A stretch of 64,000 nt of DNA from Ignelater luminosus. Its lineage: Eukaryota > Arthropoda > Insecta > Coleoptera > Elateridae. The stretch is taken from positions 62,001 through 126,000 of the forward strand of contig VTPC01090588.1 in the NCBI GenBank assembly GCA_011009095.1, read 5' to 3'. This document shows, piece by piece, positions 24,600 through 36,595 of the stretch (position 1 is its first letter; every line of letters begins with the position of its first letter). The translations under genes and the position numbers were made by a program. The notes under the pieces are model-generated. The model saw only the letters and a list, made by a program, of their open reading frames with translations, was not told the origin of the DNA and searched no databases.

Positions 24600-27027
24600 T
24601 TATTTGCTCGACTATGGTTGTGTTAGAATATGTATGACCAACTGTCAAATTAGATAACAATAATACATAAAAGTAACAATTTCACTGTTTTCACCAGAGG
24701 TTACTCAGCAGTTGGTGAGGTGTTCTGTTGATCGTAATAGAATCAAGATGATCTTGTAAACATAATCTAAAAAACATCGGGGATTTAATTATTGGTGAAA
24801 TTTGACGGTTTATTCATATAATTTTTTAATTTTTGTCAGTTGAGTTCCCTTGTTACAGCCCAGTTGTATCCCAATGTTATTGTTCAGCCAAATACAGCTC
24901 ATAGATATTTTGTGTTTCACTTAGTTCTCATTGAAGCAAATAATCCAACTAGTACATTTAAGGATTTTAAATGAACCCTATTCTAATTTAAGTATTTGAA
25001 GTATTTTTGTGGGCACGTTGTTTTAACTAATGAACATATCAGAATATGTAAGAAAGTTATTCACATATTGAGCCATTCTGATAATCTACCTGAAAAAACG
25101 ATAAGATTATGTAAGCATTGATCTAAATAGTAGGAAATAATAACGATCAATGCTTACACACTTCGTGCTATTCCCTAATAAGAAACTATTAATATGTGTT
25201 AATAGTAAGAAAGATAGAATAGAATGTCTCATTATAGTACAATTGATTAAAAGACTTGTTTTCTCACAATCTGTAAAATAAGTAATTTCATAGAACTTCT
25301 CAAATTCGTATGTGCTTGTTGATAACCCTGCTATATATACTTTTAATGTCTTTTATTAGTTGAGCAAATGTGTCCCAGGCTACTTAAGCTTTTGCTGTTA
25401 GTTTTGATTTAAAGGAGCACGTAAAGTGCTCAAACAGTTGTTGGAGTAGTCGAACACAAGAAAATGCGTTTTTAAACACTGTTTGAGCAGCACGAGTACC
25501 ATTTCAAAATTGAATCTGTTTGAGTAGATTTTCTTGTGATTAACTGGTGGTGCATTAAAGTGTGGTATGGGAAATCAATCAACACTTAACATAACCAGCG
25601 TTTGTTGTAACTTTTTCTGGAGAGATTGGAGATAAAACAGCTAAAATAAGGTTAAGTTGAATATCTATATATTTACATTTTGAAGGTTTATTCAGTTTAT
25701 TGTAATGTATTGTTCATATTAGCATTTAATTTGTTTTTAATAGTGTATACTTAAGATTAATTGAGCTATATGAAATTCTAATCAGTCAATCAATCATTGT
25801 TTTACCTCCAGTCTCTCAATTTTTGATGTCACACGCAAAACGCATATTTGTGCCCACATGTGTTGTTTGTTTCTTAATGTCATATTTTGGCATGCTATTG
25901 AGTTGTCTACAAAAAAAAAGCATGCTTTACAAGAAAAACGCCAAACAACATTGAACATTAAATGAAATTTTTGTATTAAAATATATTTTTTTCTATTGTG
26001 GTGCTTTAATAGCCTTCTTAACTTATCATTTTCAATTAGTTTTGATTTCTTAAGGCCACTAGCACATTTGATTTTGGGAGAACTTGCTGCATTGTGCAAT
26101 AACAAAGAGCCTTATAAAACATGTCTTTTAATATACTATATTACTATACAGTACTTATGTTTATAAGTTTACTTTAATTATTTTTAATGTATCCATATCT
26201 TGACCAACAGAGCCTTTAACATAAATCTTTTATGTAGAAATGTCCTTGAACCTTAATATGGTTTTTAATATTAAAATCGAGCAAAACAGCAAAAATGCTA
26301 TAGACAAAATTCCAAGTAACTTGGATACATTTGCTAAAGTAGTAATAAAAGACCAATGAAAGTATGGAAGACAATCTACAAGTGTATAGATATAAAATTT
26401 GAAGAGAATTGGACAAACAATTTTAAAAATGTATTCAAAAACCAGATCTCAGAGTGTTCCTAGCTTCATTAATATTTAACAAATTGAAAAATGAAAAAAT
26501 ACAAGTCTGCTGATTTTTCTTTCTCTATACATCTGTAAAGTTTAGCACTTGAATTTGGAAATGTCCTGTATGTAAATAACTCTGACATGAAATGGGGATA
26601 TATTTTTTCATTTTTATGAAGCTATATAATATAGTCTTGCCATGTGTACTTATATAATTTAGAAATTATTGCATTGTATATTGAATACAAGTTTGGGTGT
26701 CTGTATTTTGCTAGAATTATAATAAGAATTACAGAATCACAGAGCAGTGCAGTAGTTGGTTAATTTTGTGCAATTTGTATTTAATGCAGTGTACCAAGAT
26801 TTTTGTAGGTACTAATTAGTATGTGAAATTTGCAAGGGTATATGTACAAATGTAATAATAAAACTTAAAATCAAAAGTAATTTTACTTTTTATTTTTCCA
26901 GGCAGTCATAAATAAATAAAAGATAGCTTATTTATTTATAGCACGGTATAAATATTATTTATACTGTGTTTATAGCAAATGCCAACAATTTTCACGTAAC
27001 ATATTATAACCTTAAAAAGGAACTGAC
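24600..27027. other. Gene-free DNA
   Basis: No exon or domain recognised. The minus frame 25794-26105 (103 residues) is Lys-rich and open but matches nothing I know. A small inverted repeat, GTAAGCATTGATC and GATCAATGCTTAC, occurs at about 25112-25158. Confidence 0.4.
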
Positions 27028-27210
27028 TTAAATATCTATCATTAACCTAGCACATTCACTACATTCTTTCTTAAAGTACTTTAAATTGAAACAAGCTTTT
27101 ACATGATCAGGTAAATTATTGTATTGTTTCAATCTATTGAAGAATAGATTATTTTGACTGTAATTTATAGGGCTAAGATTTGTATGTTTTCCTTGCATAT
27201 GTATTAAATA
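27028..27210 (-). pseudogene. Fragment of a LINE reverse-transcriptase C-terminus
   Basis: The minus-strand frame reads YSQNNLFFNRLKQYNNLP, then DHVKACFNLKYFKKECSE. This matches the recurrent end of non-LTR retrotransposon RT proteins, in which a S-x-FF-x-G-hydrophobic-K-hydrophobic-YN-x-LP block is followed by an N-x-x-x-FK-x-x helix. Only this end piece is visible; the polymerase core is absent. Judged from the motif alone. Confidence 0.45.
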
Positions 27211-27749
27211 TATCAGAGTTATATTTATGTATGTTTCACTTATGTGTGAACCATATATGCAAATTTGAAAGTGCATGTATAAATGCATATTTTGGTTAGT
27301 TTTATAAATGGGTATTCTTCATTTCTCTATAATCTCTTCAAAGTCATATATTTTATAGCTTGTATGTGACTTTTGCTAAATTCATGTCTTCTTTCATTCG
27401 ACATCATATTGTAAATATTTTAAAACCCAAGCATATAACATAATTTACCTAAAAGGACTCGAAGACCGTACAATAAAAAGTATCAATTAGCCTTGTATTT
27501 TTATTTGATACCCCAGACATACAAAAGACTTTTCTTAACATTTGCAATTTTTATAAGGGGTCAGTTTATTTTCGTATTTCGGTACATTGACATCAAAAAA
27601 ATATCAATTCAGTCGATTTCATAATTTTGTATTCTACAATATTCATAAAATCATAAATCACCGTAATCACTACTAATAGTGTCATTTGAAACTTACAACA
27701 ACAAAAGATAAACATAATTTACACAGAATTGTTTAGTATTAATAGAAAT

Positions 27750-27985
27750 GTAAGAAGGGTCCAATGGACCCACCTTGCTCGGTTATGTAATATTCAACTT
27801 TGAAATTTTTTTTTTCATCTACTAAATATAAATTAAAGTATTTGACTAACTGATAACACTCTACCTAAGGTATTCTTAGAAGTCATAAGGGCTAATAACT
27901 GTAAGATAAATATTTTAGAATATATGACAAAGCAAAGTGGGCCCTGGGTCCACTGGACCCACCTTGACCAGATAAGGGTTAAAGA
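27750..27985. repeat. Repeated palindromic motif pair
   Basis: GGGTCCAATGGACCCACCTT near 27757 and GGGTCCACTGGACCCACCTT near 27945 are direct copies about 190 bp apart, each centred on a GGTCCA/TGGACC palindrome. They could be paired ends or subterminal repeats of a decayed DNA transposon. No coding content. Confidence 0.5.
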
Positions 27986-28191
27986 ATGGCATTCCAGGGG
28001 ATATCATTCAAATTTACAGACACCTTCAAAGCAAAATTTGATTGAAAATCTAAATTACAAAGCAAAAGTCTACTCAGAAATTGCCAAGCTGGCATACATA
28101 TACTTGACTGCTTTATCAAAAACAAGGAAAACCTTCATTTTTTTAACAATTTTTACTTCTTCAACGTTCGTTTTTTTTAATTACATATATA

Positions 28192-28516
28192 CAGGGTGTT
28201 ATGTACGTAAATAACTTGACAATTAACTAAGGTGGCCTAGGAATACTCAAAACTGCAAGAATTATTTTAAAAAACCCTTCCTTGTTAAGATTATAAAAGT
28301 TTAAAAATGACCAATTACCTTACGCCTCCCAAAATTTTAAGAAACCACAGATCAAGTAAAAGAGTGAAAAACATTCATGATTAGCATTCTTATTTTCTAT
28401 TGATCAACTTTAAGTGTTTATATCTCTAAAGGAAGAAAGTTCTTAGACTAATATGATATGTTGTGTCCTGTAATATCACCTGTTGAGCTACGGCCATTTA
28501 TTTACATAACACTCTG
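28192..28516. mobile_element. MITE with CAGGGTGTTATGTA ends and TA target site
   Basis: The left end CAGGGTGTTATGTACGTAAA and the complement of the right end CAGAGTGTTATGTAAATAAA form an inverted repeat. TA dinucleotides flank both sides (28190-28191 and 28517-28518). The 325-bp interior is non-coding. The TA target suggests a Tc1/mariner-like mobiliser. Confidence 0.7.
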
Positions 28517-28783
28517 TATGTACTTTGATAGATCTAAAATCAAAAACAAGAACCAGAGCTCAGGGTCCAGAAAACAGGACTGTATATTATACAAGGCAAC
28601 TCAGTCCTAGAACTAACAATATAAAAATATTGATGAGCATACCTTTTTTGTTTTTTTGATGATCTTGCAGAACTTGTAACAAGGCCACAGATGACAGAAC
28701 ATCAGTTGAGAATCACTCTTCTACCCTAATATTTATCTTAAATCTGTTTCAATAAAGCACCCTACATTTGACTGTATACATTA

Positions 28784-29234
28784 CAGTCGAACTTTGATAA
28801 CTTAAACCACGATAAGACAAACACTTTGATTACTTGGAGTAGTGGAAGATTACAGAGAAAAGCTTCATATAGTCCATGTAAAACTACCTTGGTTACTCAA
28901 ATTTTGATCATTCGAATTTCTCAATATCTCGGATTAATCTATAGCACATAAAGCAGATTGTTACTTTGATAAATCAAATTTCCATCTACGTAAAGTTAAG
29001 AATAACTGAATCTTAACAGTCCTGGACAGTTATGAACTATAAAGTGTGTTTTTACAAACTGCATGCAGTCTAACCATACAATATGTCACTTAACATGAAC
29101 ATTGTTTTATTTACAGATTAAAGTTTGCACATCAGTCACCTAACAAAGCAAAACTTCAACACTCAAAGCTTTTAATAAGTCGAGGTTTTCCCCATTCCTA
29201 TTCCCTTCTGTTTCGAGTTATCAAAGTTTAACTG
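28784..29234. mobile_element. Pogo/Tigger-type MITE
   Basis: The left terminus CAGTCGAACTTTGATAACTT and the complement of the right terminus CAGTTAAACTTTGATAACTC are inverse copies, flanked by TA at 28782-28783 and 29235-29236. CAGT-GAAC-TTGATAACT ends are characteristic of the pogo/Tigger branch of Tc1/mariner. The 451-bp interior also carries diverged subterminal copies (TTGATCATTCGAATTTCTCA) and no transposase frame. Confidence 0.75.
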
Positions 29235-29820
29235 TATTATGCGTTTCATACTTCATCTTTTTATTTCTTTTATAGTAGTGCTTATTATTTGCTTCTCGAA
29301 GACCCATATAATTCCAAAATATACATAATAACAAAAACTGATTTACTAAAACACAATTGTTATAGTCAACAAAACTTTAATACATTTATTTACAAAAATA
29401 CATTCAGTCGTAATACAGTGTTTGAGCTAATCAAGCACTCGATAGCATTAAAATTCAGTCTCTTGTTGTTCAATATATATATAGTTATAAAACATGGATA
29501 CAATATACAGTCAATAATATTTATTCTTTTGCATCATTTCACAAAACTTTCATTGATCACATTAAACATAAAGTTAATTCTCCATTTATTTTATATATAT
29601 AACAATGTTGTTGCCCGCAATAAAAAATATATTATTAATAAATAATTTTGAGACAAGAAATTATATTGAGCTCGACATTTATAAAATATCTATCTTAGGT
29701 ATTTCACATATATATCACATTAAACATTACCCAGTTAATTATGGGTAACTTTTTAACTCCTTTAAGATGATTTTACTTACACCACATATTTACACTTGCA
29801 ACAATAACCAAATCCATTAT

Positions 29821-29826
29821 TTTATT
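29821..29826 (-). terminator. Likely polyadenylation signal of the 29.9-30.1 kb zinc-finger exon
   Basis: TTTATT on the plus strand is AATAAA on the minus strand, about 55 nt beyond the stop codon of the terminal zinc-finger exon. It supports that exon as a true 3'-terminal exon. Confidence 0.5.
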
Positions 29827-29881
29827 TAAAATTATATACATATAAAAAACAAAACAATAATAAACTGCTAAATATCACCCA

Positions 29882-30132
29882 TTAAAACATATCACCACGA
29901 CCTTGCTTCAGTATTGCAGAATGTTTAACTCGCAGATGTGTTCGCAAAGTATCAATTCGACTATAAGTGGCAGGGCAGTATGGACAGGAAGAGCGTTGAG
30001 GAGTATGTGAATGATAATGATGCCATCGGTTTGTTACTTCTTTACTGCATGCTTTGCACCTCCATAAAACAGCATTAGTTGGAGAAACTTCGAACATTTC
30101 GTTGTATAATAATTGAGATCCACTATTTTGTT
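29882..30132 (-). CDS. fru: Alternative 3'-terminal zinc-finger exon of a BTB-ZF gene (fruitless-like), most distal
   Basis: The minus-strand exon begins at 30132 after the acceptor TTATTTTCAG. Two bases complete the upstream codon, then QNSGSQLLYNEMFEVSPTN and a zinc-finger pair, stop at 29882. It adds 82 residues. Finger 1 is C-x2-C-x9-H-x3-H (CKAC, then HYHSH), a shortened spacing; finger 2 is classical C-x2-C-x12-H-x4-H (CPYC...HLRVKH) with basic and hydrophobic contact positions. The same architecture and acceptor phase occur in the exons at 52103-52323 and 63394-63665, so these are alternatives joined to a shared upstream BTB part. The SPTNAVLWRCKAC/HSHTPQRS and CPYCPATYSRIDTLR text resembles insect fruitless by memory; another BTB-ZF gene such as lola is the alternative. 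DNA binding in the nucleus is expected. Confidence 0.72.
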
Positions 30133-31311
30133 CTGAAAATAAGAAATTGATTTAAAATTAACTTGGGAAAAAATAATCCATTTAACCAAATTTCTGAAAA
30201 AATACCTTTGCCTAGATGATACAGAAGAATTTCTTTAAAGCTGGCGTTTCAAGTTTCTACTAATATTATAGTATTCCAAAAGATATAGTGCGTTTATGAC
30301 TTAATTGCTACTTAGCTTACAGTAAATTTTACAAGTTCGTCACAGCAGGGTGTCATAAATCTGCTTACCTGTGAAGACCTTTTCTAACATTGACACAGGG
30401 TCGTAGTGAAATAAGTTTTACTTTCGTAAATACTTTTAAACTAAAATGTTAGAAAAATAAATTATTTTAATATGGTCCTTGGTTTACAAAATTGTCTCTG
30501 ACACGTGCCACTACTTGTATTTGTTGATATTTATGAGGGGCCGGCTGTGAAATACTTAAGTAGTCAAAGTCATAAACACACTATATCTTTTGGAATACTA
30601 TACTACTGGCAAACAGGAATACATAATACAAAGTGATTTATACTAGGAAGCTAAAATTGAAAATTCATAAGGTCGTATTATTTTGAAGTAGAAAACATTA
30701 ATGAATAACTTTCTTTCTCTCAGTTATGGTTCTAGAATTTGCTCCTGTGCATGCCAAGGAATATGTCACAGAATGTTTGTTTACAGTATGGCAGTTTTAA
30801 AGTGTACAGCCCCTTTATGGGCTATATCTTACAATGTTACAACATCTTTTGGTGCAATCATATCTCTGTTTACCTTATATTTAGGACTTATTATTTGCAC
30901 AAAGTTGCAGACAGTATTAGTAAATAGTGTAATGCACATAATGTGCTTTTTACAAAATTCAGACTTATCTCTCTTTGCTTGGGCAAGAGCGAATTATTTG
31001 AGTTCAGAATTTTCAGGAGCCACAAATAAAATTTTGTAGTAAGTCAGGAATTTCATTTTTAGGAAAGTTTCAAAAAGATCCCTTGCAAACAAATGCAAGG
31101 TGCACATAACAAAACAGCTGAAATATACATTTGCAAAATCTTGTAAGATTTGTATTTGTAATTTCAATTCTTCTGCAATACCTATGAATTTGGGTTGAAT
31201 AAAAATGATACTTGGTTGTCATAGAGATTTTTGGCCAAATGCAAATTCTCAATTTTATTTACAACCCTTGAAAACTTTGAACTCCCATAACTCTAAAACT
31301 ATAATTATATA
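30133..31311. other. Intronic DNA upstream of the distal zinc-finger exon
   Basis: No further exon is recognised. The plus-strand frame 30701-31039 is Cys/Leu-rich but has no family resemblance and is not called. On the minus strand a polypyrimidine stretch precedes the 30132 acceptor, as expected for an intron. Confidence 0.4.
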
Positions 31312-32900
31312 CACGGTGTCCTAAAATTTGGAAATTTCCTGATAAGAGCTGATATGTTGCAGTAGGACTGAAAAGGTAAATTTGCAAATAAATTCTGTCC
31401 TCCCATAAATAATTTCAAAATTGGAGATGTTTAAAATTGAAAAAATAAAATATTTTTGTAACAACATTAAAATTCCAAGCAGGTTTAATTGGAAATGTAG
31501 GCAAATTAAATAAAGATCCTGTGTAAAAAAGTATTATTATAAGCATTAGATTTCAGAAGTGTCGTTTGAATGCCGATTTCCATTCAGTAAAAAATTTGGC
31601 AACTAAAAATCTTTCATAGTTGCTTGATTTTTGCTTTTGGTTTATTAGTGTTTATTGTACTTTTTGTTGTTTGGCCTTCAATAGGCCAATAGTGTTGTCA
31701 GATTGTAAAAAAGTTTCTCAGTTTTTGTACTGTATTACATTTGAAACAAATGCTTAAATTGCACTTTTAGTATAATATTCTTACACCCCTTGTGCTACCC
31801 TTTATAAAGGAAACGTGTTAACGAGAAATAGAAACAGTCCACCATTTTCTTATGCTTTGAAATAGAGTTCTGAAATAATATTACATTATATTTAACATTT
31901 TAGACTAATTGGAATACTTGAGGTTGCTTCTGAGTTTTAGTGAAAGTTGCAGCAACATTATTTCTTAAATAGCACCCTGTATACCCGTGGTTCTCAATCC
32001 GCTGTCCACGGAACACGGGTGCTCCGTGAAGCAACTTTATTTTTTTCTTTCATTTATTTGAAGAGATATCAGAAAACTAAAACCACTTTTCCATTGCCAC
32101 TTTTTGTGCTGCATTAAAATATCCCAACAAAATTTCTGTACAACAATTGAAAATTGTTTTGGATAGATCTTGTCACAATTCTAATGATGTAAACATGATA
32201 GATATTCTGCAGTACCCTGGCCTGCATGATCACCTGATCTAACACCATTAAATTTCTTCCTCTGGGGTTATATCAAGAATCATGTGCTTAACTAAAATTT
32301 TAAAGATGAACAGCAATTATTACAGTTAGTCACAGCAGCGTTCAACACAAAAAATCAAAACCAAAATAACCCTATCATGTTTAAATCATTAGAATTGTGA
32401 CAACAAGAGCTATCCAAAATAATTTTCATTTGTTTTTCGGCCTATTTAAAAAAATGAGGTTGATGATGGTTACTCGAAACTGAAACGTTGTACAGGAATT
32501 TTGTTAGAGAACAAGTGACAATGGAAAAGTGGTTTTAGTTTTACAATACATTTTCAATTAAATGAAAGAAAAAATAAAAACGAAAATCGAGAAATCTCCT
32601 TTTCTTACATATCTCAGAAACTATCCAAGATATCTAAATTTTGCAAACGCCAACAAAAAGGTCCTATAAATAGCCAACTTTCATCGCATTTAATGGATCT
32701 TGTATCTCTTACCGTTTCCAAGATCCCTCAGCTGTGCATCCTTATCTTGGACACATTGTATATTTTTAATAATCTGATTTTGTTTTAAATTCTGTTTCCG
32801 AAAAATGACAAATACAATGTCATTTTAATATCCCAACTTACAGCACTCTATTTCAAAGTATAGAGAAATGGTGGATTGTTTCCTCTTCTTGTTGACACTG
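31312..32900. mobile_element. Mosaic of nested DNA transposons with a large inverted repeat
   Basis: A TATACAC-GGTGTCC end at 31308 and the inverse GGACACATTGTATA ending at 32760 suggest a TA-flanked element of about 1.45 kb (31312-32758). Inside and overlapping it are two inverted arm pairs: 31815-31875 with 32834-32896 (TTTGAAATAGAG, CCACCATTT), and 32030-32160 with 32480-32600 (CTAAAACCACTTTTCCATTG). Another terminus, AGCACCCTGTATA at 31972-31984, is followed directly by a hAT-like end GTGGTTCTCAATCCGCTG. At least two, probably three insertions are superimposed, so boundaries are approximate. Confidence 0.6.
32190..32420 (+). pseudogene. Mariner-like transposase C-terminal fragment
   Basis: The plus strand around 32211-32290 translates, with shifts, to pieces of a W-P-x-x-S-P-D-L-x-P-L-D-F-F-L-W-G-Y-I-K block (for example ISSSGVISRI in one frame against FLPLGLYQES in another). 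This is the third-aspartate region of a mariner-related transposase common in insects. Stops and frameshifts show it is dead. It lies between the arms of the 32030-32600 inverted repeat, which suggests it is the coding remnant of that element. Confidence 0.5.
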
Positions 32901-33012
32901 ACAGCTTTATTCAAAGAAAAGTTCACAAATTTAATTATCAATTTTGACTAAAATAACTTTTTGTTGACAATGGATTATCAGTTTTTTAATAATCTACCCG
33001 AAAGCTGCTATA

Positions 33013-33298
33013 GGGTAAAGTAGGCTTAATTTTTGATGAGGAATGCGACGCGAATAATTCAACCTGCTTTCAAGATAATGTATGACCTTACTGACTACAC
33101 ATTCTATGGGAAAATACAAGAGGGACTCTTTTTGCCAAATCGATTGTTAATTCTGAAAATAGAGAATTTTTTAATTTTTAGTGTCGTAACAACTTTCTTT
33201 GGAATAGTAGACATCTTAGAATAACAAGCATGTACAAAATTTCATCCCAATATCTCACTTCATTCTTGAAATATTAAAAGAGCAAAACATTTTACCCT
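33013..33298. mobile_element. Second, diverged copy of the 5288-5743 MITE family
   Basis: The ends are TAGGGTAAAG on the left and TTTTACCCTA on the right. The right half read in reverse (TTTAATATTTCAAGAATGAA, then ACATGCTTGTTA) matches the left arm of the 5288 element block for block. The left half has diverged beyond easy alignment. No coding frame. Confidence 0.6.
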
Positions 33299-34927
33299 AT
33301 ATTTCAGAAATGGTGGGCTTTAGGATATGGGTAAGCTGGATTAATTCACTTCGATCTTGCCTCAGGATCTGCTGTCAAGGTTTGTTGGTTGTTTTCAGGG
33401 ATACTGTATAATAAATTACTGATCATTCTTCTTGAAGCACCTTGTACATAAGTTTCTGAAGGTAATAATTAATAAATAATGATACTTAAAACAGCGAATG
33501 TTTCCTTGAACCTATGTACTATTATCTATTATAAACAAAAATTGCAAACTTAGATTTTTTTATCTGAAAGTCCCTACATATTTGCAGGGTCCAATAATTG
33601 TCACAATTCTTTTATGACTATCCAATATTGGAAAGTTAACTCAGCCGGCCACCAATTGCACTACTTCCCTCCCTAACTTCCTGCAAATTGTATGATGTGT
33701 TGAACAATCAGACAGTTTCCCTCTTCATATTTGTTGGTTATGGTTATTTTATTGTTTGGGAGTGTAGTAAATCATCAAATGTATGTGTATTTTAAGATGT
33801 TTGAAAAAGAAGTATGGTACGATAATAAGGCTTTGTCTAATTTTTGACATTTTGAGGTGACCATGATTATTTAGAAAAATTAGTTTCTACTGGCCTGATA
33901 GATTAGGTCATGTGGAGAGTCACCTAATTTCCCTATCCAATTACCCTACAAATTGGTCCCTGCAGATTGCCATGTGTGTAGGTAGTTTCTCAATTGTTGA
34001 TCTCCAACCTCGCTCTTTCCTCCCCCCCTTCCTCTTGGCCTCTGCCCACAACAAGATTGTAAGCTATGAAAACCTGCACGATGGCATACACCTTATAACC
34101 GCAAGTACAAAGAAAGTTGAATTTTAATATCTCACATTCTTTGGTAATTATTTAAAGAAAACAGCACATCAACATCAAAGAGTTTGTAAGATTTTGGAAA
34201 ATTTGATCTTGCTTGAAAACAATACATTTTGCGAGAAGAAAAGCAAAAAGCTTTTATTTTGCTAAATTAAATGTAGATTTCAGAAACGTCAAAATTAACT
34301 AATCTTCCACTGGCATAACATTTTTTTACAGAAATATTACTTCGATATTCTATCACCTTCTGAAGTTATCAAGATTCAAACTGAAACACCTATATTTACA
34401 CATGTTATATTATCGACTTCTCTTGGCCTCTGGAATAATAAGACAAATTTGTGTTGACTTTTAAAATTATTCTGTATAATATAAAGATAAAGTGACGTAT
34501 TATGAACGATCTATTCAAGTGTCAATTAAAATTAACATCAAAGTTCGTAAGTAATAATATACCGTGAAAGATGAACAATGTTACTTTTATTGTTTTGTTA
34601 AAATTTATGTTAGAAATCGAGAAATTCCTAAAAATATTATGGTAGTTTTGAATTTGATTTTGATATGATTCAGAACCTGTTTTGAAGGTCATTGAGTTAT
34701 TTGTGAGTTTATTTTTAATAATAATTCCAAATTTAAAGGAGCAGTGCATAAGTCCAGTTTTTCCAATATTAAAATAAAAGGAAAAATATCTTTTATCCGC
34801 GTATTTTTTGATATTTTCGTACCCGCTCAAAGGGTAAAATATGTATAGCTATCTACCTACTTTCACAGAATACTATTTATTATTTATGGACCTTAGATCA
34901 ACTTCACCACTAGTGATCTTCATCTTA

Positions 34928-35263
34928 AAGCTGGTTTGCATTATTAGATTTTGCATTTGATTTAAGATTTGATTTGATTAAATCTTAATATTTGTTCTTT
35001 ACATTTTTCAATTTTCAGTTTGAGTTATACCCTTTGATAAACAATTTAATTTTTCAAGAATAGAACACAATCTATTTTCATTTGATTTTGTATAAAATTT
35101 TTGATATTTGAGCATCATAACTGGCAACAGTGCTTAACAACCGATGTTTAAAACTCTTATAATCTCAACTGACAAATATTAGATCATCAGATTTTGACTA
35201 AAAATCAAATTGATTTAGTCAAAATGAAAGTCAAATACAAAATCTAATAATGTAAACCAGCTT
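34928..35263. mobile_element. Harbinger-type MITE with TTA target duplication
   Basis: The left end AAGCTGGTTTGCATTATTAG and the complement of the right end AAGCTGGTTTACATTATTAG form a terminal inverted repeat of about 35 bp. TTA at 34925-34927 and 35264-35266 is the likely 3-bp target duplication, the signature of PIF/Harbinger elements. At 336 bp it has no transposase. A PIF/Harbinger relic in the GPCR intron shows such a superfamily has been present in the genome. Confidence 0.72.
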
Positions 35264-35266
35264 TTA

Positions 35267-36310
35267 AGCTAAAAAATTAATAGACATCTAACAAAACATC
35301 TTAAAAGATTTAATAGATTGTTGCTAATAAAACTCAAAGTTTAATAAATCCCAAATCCACATTATTACTAGTAGTTGCTATTAGTAAATAGTTGTTTTTA
35401 TACTGTATAAAGTTCATAAAGGTTGGCTATAGAAAAATAGAGTTATGTCTTAGCTTATACATACTAGCTGTCAATGTCAAAATTCATTTATTAATTTTAC
35501 AAAGTTATTTTTAATCAAGAACAAAAACAATTTATTATGTTAATTTGTGTCTACCAAAAAAAACCGAAATCAATTTCAACAATTTCTGTAATTTGTTTAT
35601 TTAATAGTTAATTAATTAAAGTGAACATACTACAAAATTAAAACTTATAATGGATTTATTGTTGATATGGATTGGCTATGCATACCTATAAGTCAACTTC
35701 AGATATGTCAACAATGACACCAGAATGATACTGATGGTTGGGTGGGAAAAACAGCTTTGAACTGAACTCCTGCTGAAATAAAGGTAATTAGTATTATTAT
35801 TTTAGATTTAAATTAAGCTAAGACAAGTTTATTTTTCCATAGTCAATCCTTATTATGATGATATTTGGATGAAAGACTTATTTAATAAAGCTTCCACAAA
35901 CATGGTTGAATTAAATAAACATTCTTAAGTTCCAAACTATGAAAAACTAGATAATTGCATCTTCATTAACACAAAGAGAAATTAGCTTTAGCGAAGCAAA
36001 GGGAATGATCCAGAAATGAGTGATTACAACAAAAATAAAAGTAACAGGTTTATTAACAAAATATTCTGTAACAAAAAAGTATTATTTCACATTTACTAGG
36101 TCATCCCATAAGTAATTCAGCTAGATAAATCATGTTTAAACTTGAATGTATTGCTACGCTGAAGTGTTGATATGATGTAATGCATTGTGTGAAAACATTA
36201 TCTGTTAACTGAAGAATTAGCTATGATCCTTAAGTTGATAAGTTCTACCTTACAACAGCATTTATGGGAAAATTGATAAACTATATAAAGTGAACAGTAC
36301 AGTGTAAAGA
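35267..36310. other. Gene-free intronic DNA
   Basis: AT-rich and without recognised exons. Near 36108 GGTCATCCCATAAGTAATTC looks like an isolated transposon end; no right partner was identified, and it is not the end of the 36596-37831 mariner. Confidence 0.4.
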
Positions 36311-36394
36311 ATATTGACTGTGAGTATACAGCACCTTCTATTTGTAACATATTTCCTATTTAGATAGGAGATATTGTTTGCTCACAGTCAATAT
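36311..36394. repeat. 84-bp palindromic hairpin
   Basis: ATATTGACTGTGAG at 36311-36324 is the exact inverse of CTCACAGTCAATAT at 36381-36394. The loop contains a second nested palindrome, TCCTATTTAGATAGGA. The structure could be a tiny MITE or a structured RNA if transcribed within the BTB-ZF intron. There is no coding frame. Confidence 0.65.
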
Positions 36395-36595
36395 GTGGAA
36401 ATAAGGTGCAATTTTTTTCATCTTTAATTAACTGCTAAAAAATATTTTATGGTAATGTATTGTATTCTTTAAATATATCTTCATTGGACTATTGCCTTTT
36501 CTAAGGCCTGTGATAGTTATTTACTTAACAAGACCAGAGACTGGTACTTTGCTGGATGTATGTATGTAGGTAAATTTCAGCTCAAGTTGCAAGTA

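Noticed and set aside
25794..26105. 103-residue minus-strand Lys-rich open frame
   Set aside because: Considered as a DNA-binding transposase tail; no motif I can name, so not called.
30701..31039. 112-residue plus-strand frame with hydrophobic stretches
   Set aside because: Looks membrane-like only because of T-rich composition; no homologous pattern and no gene context.
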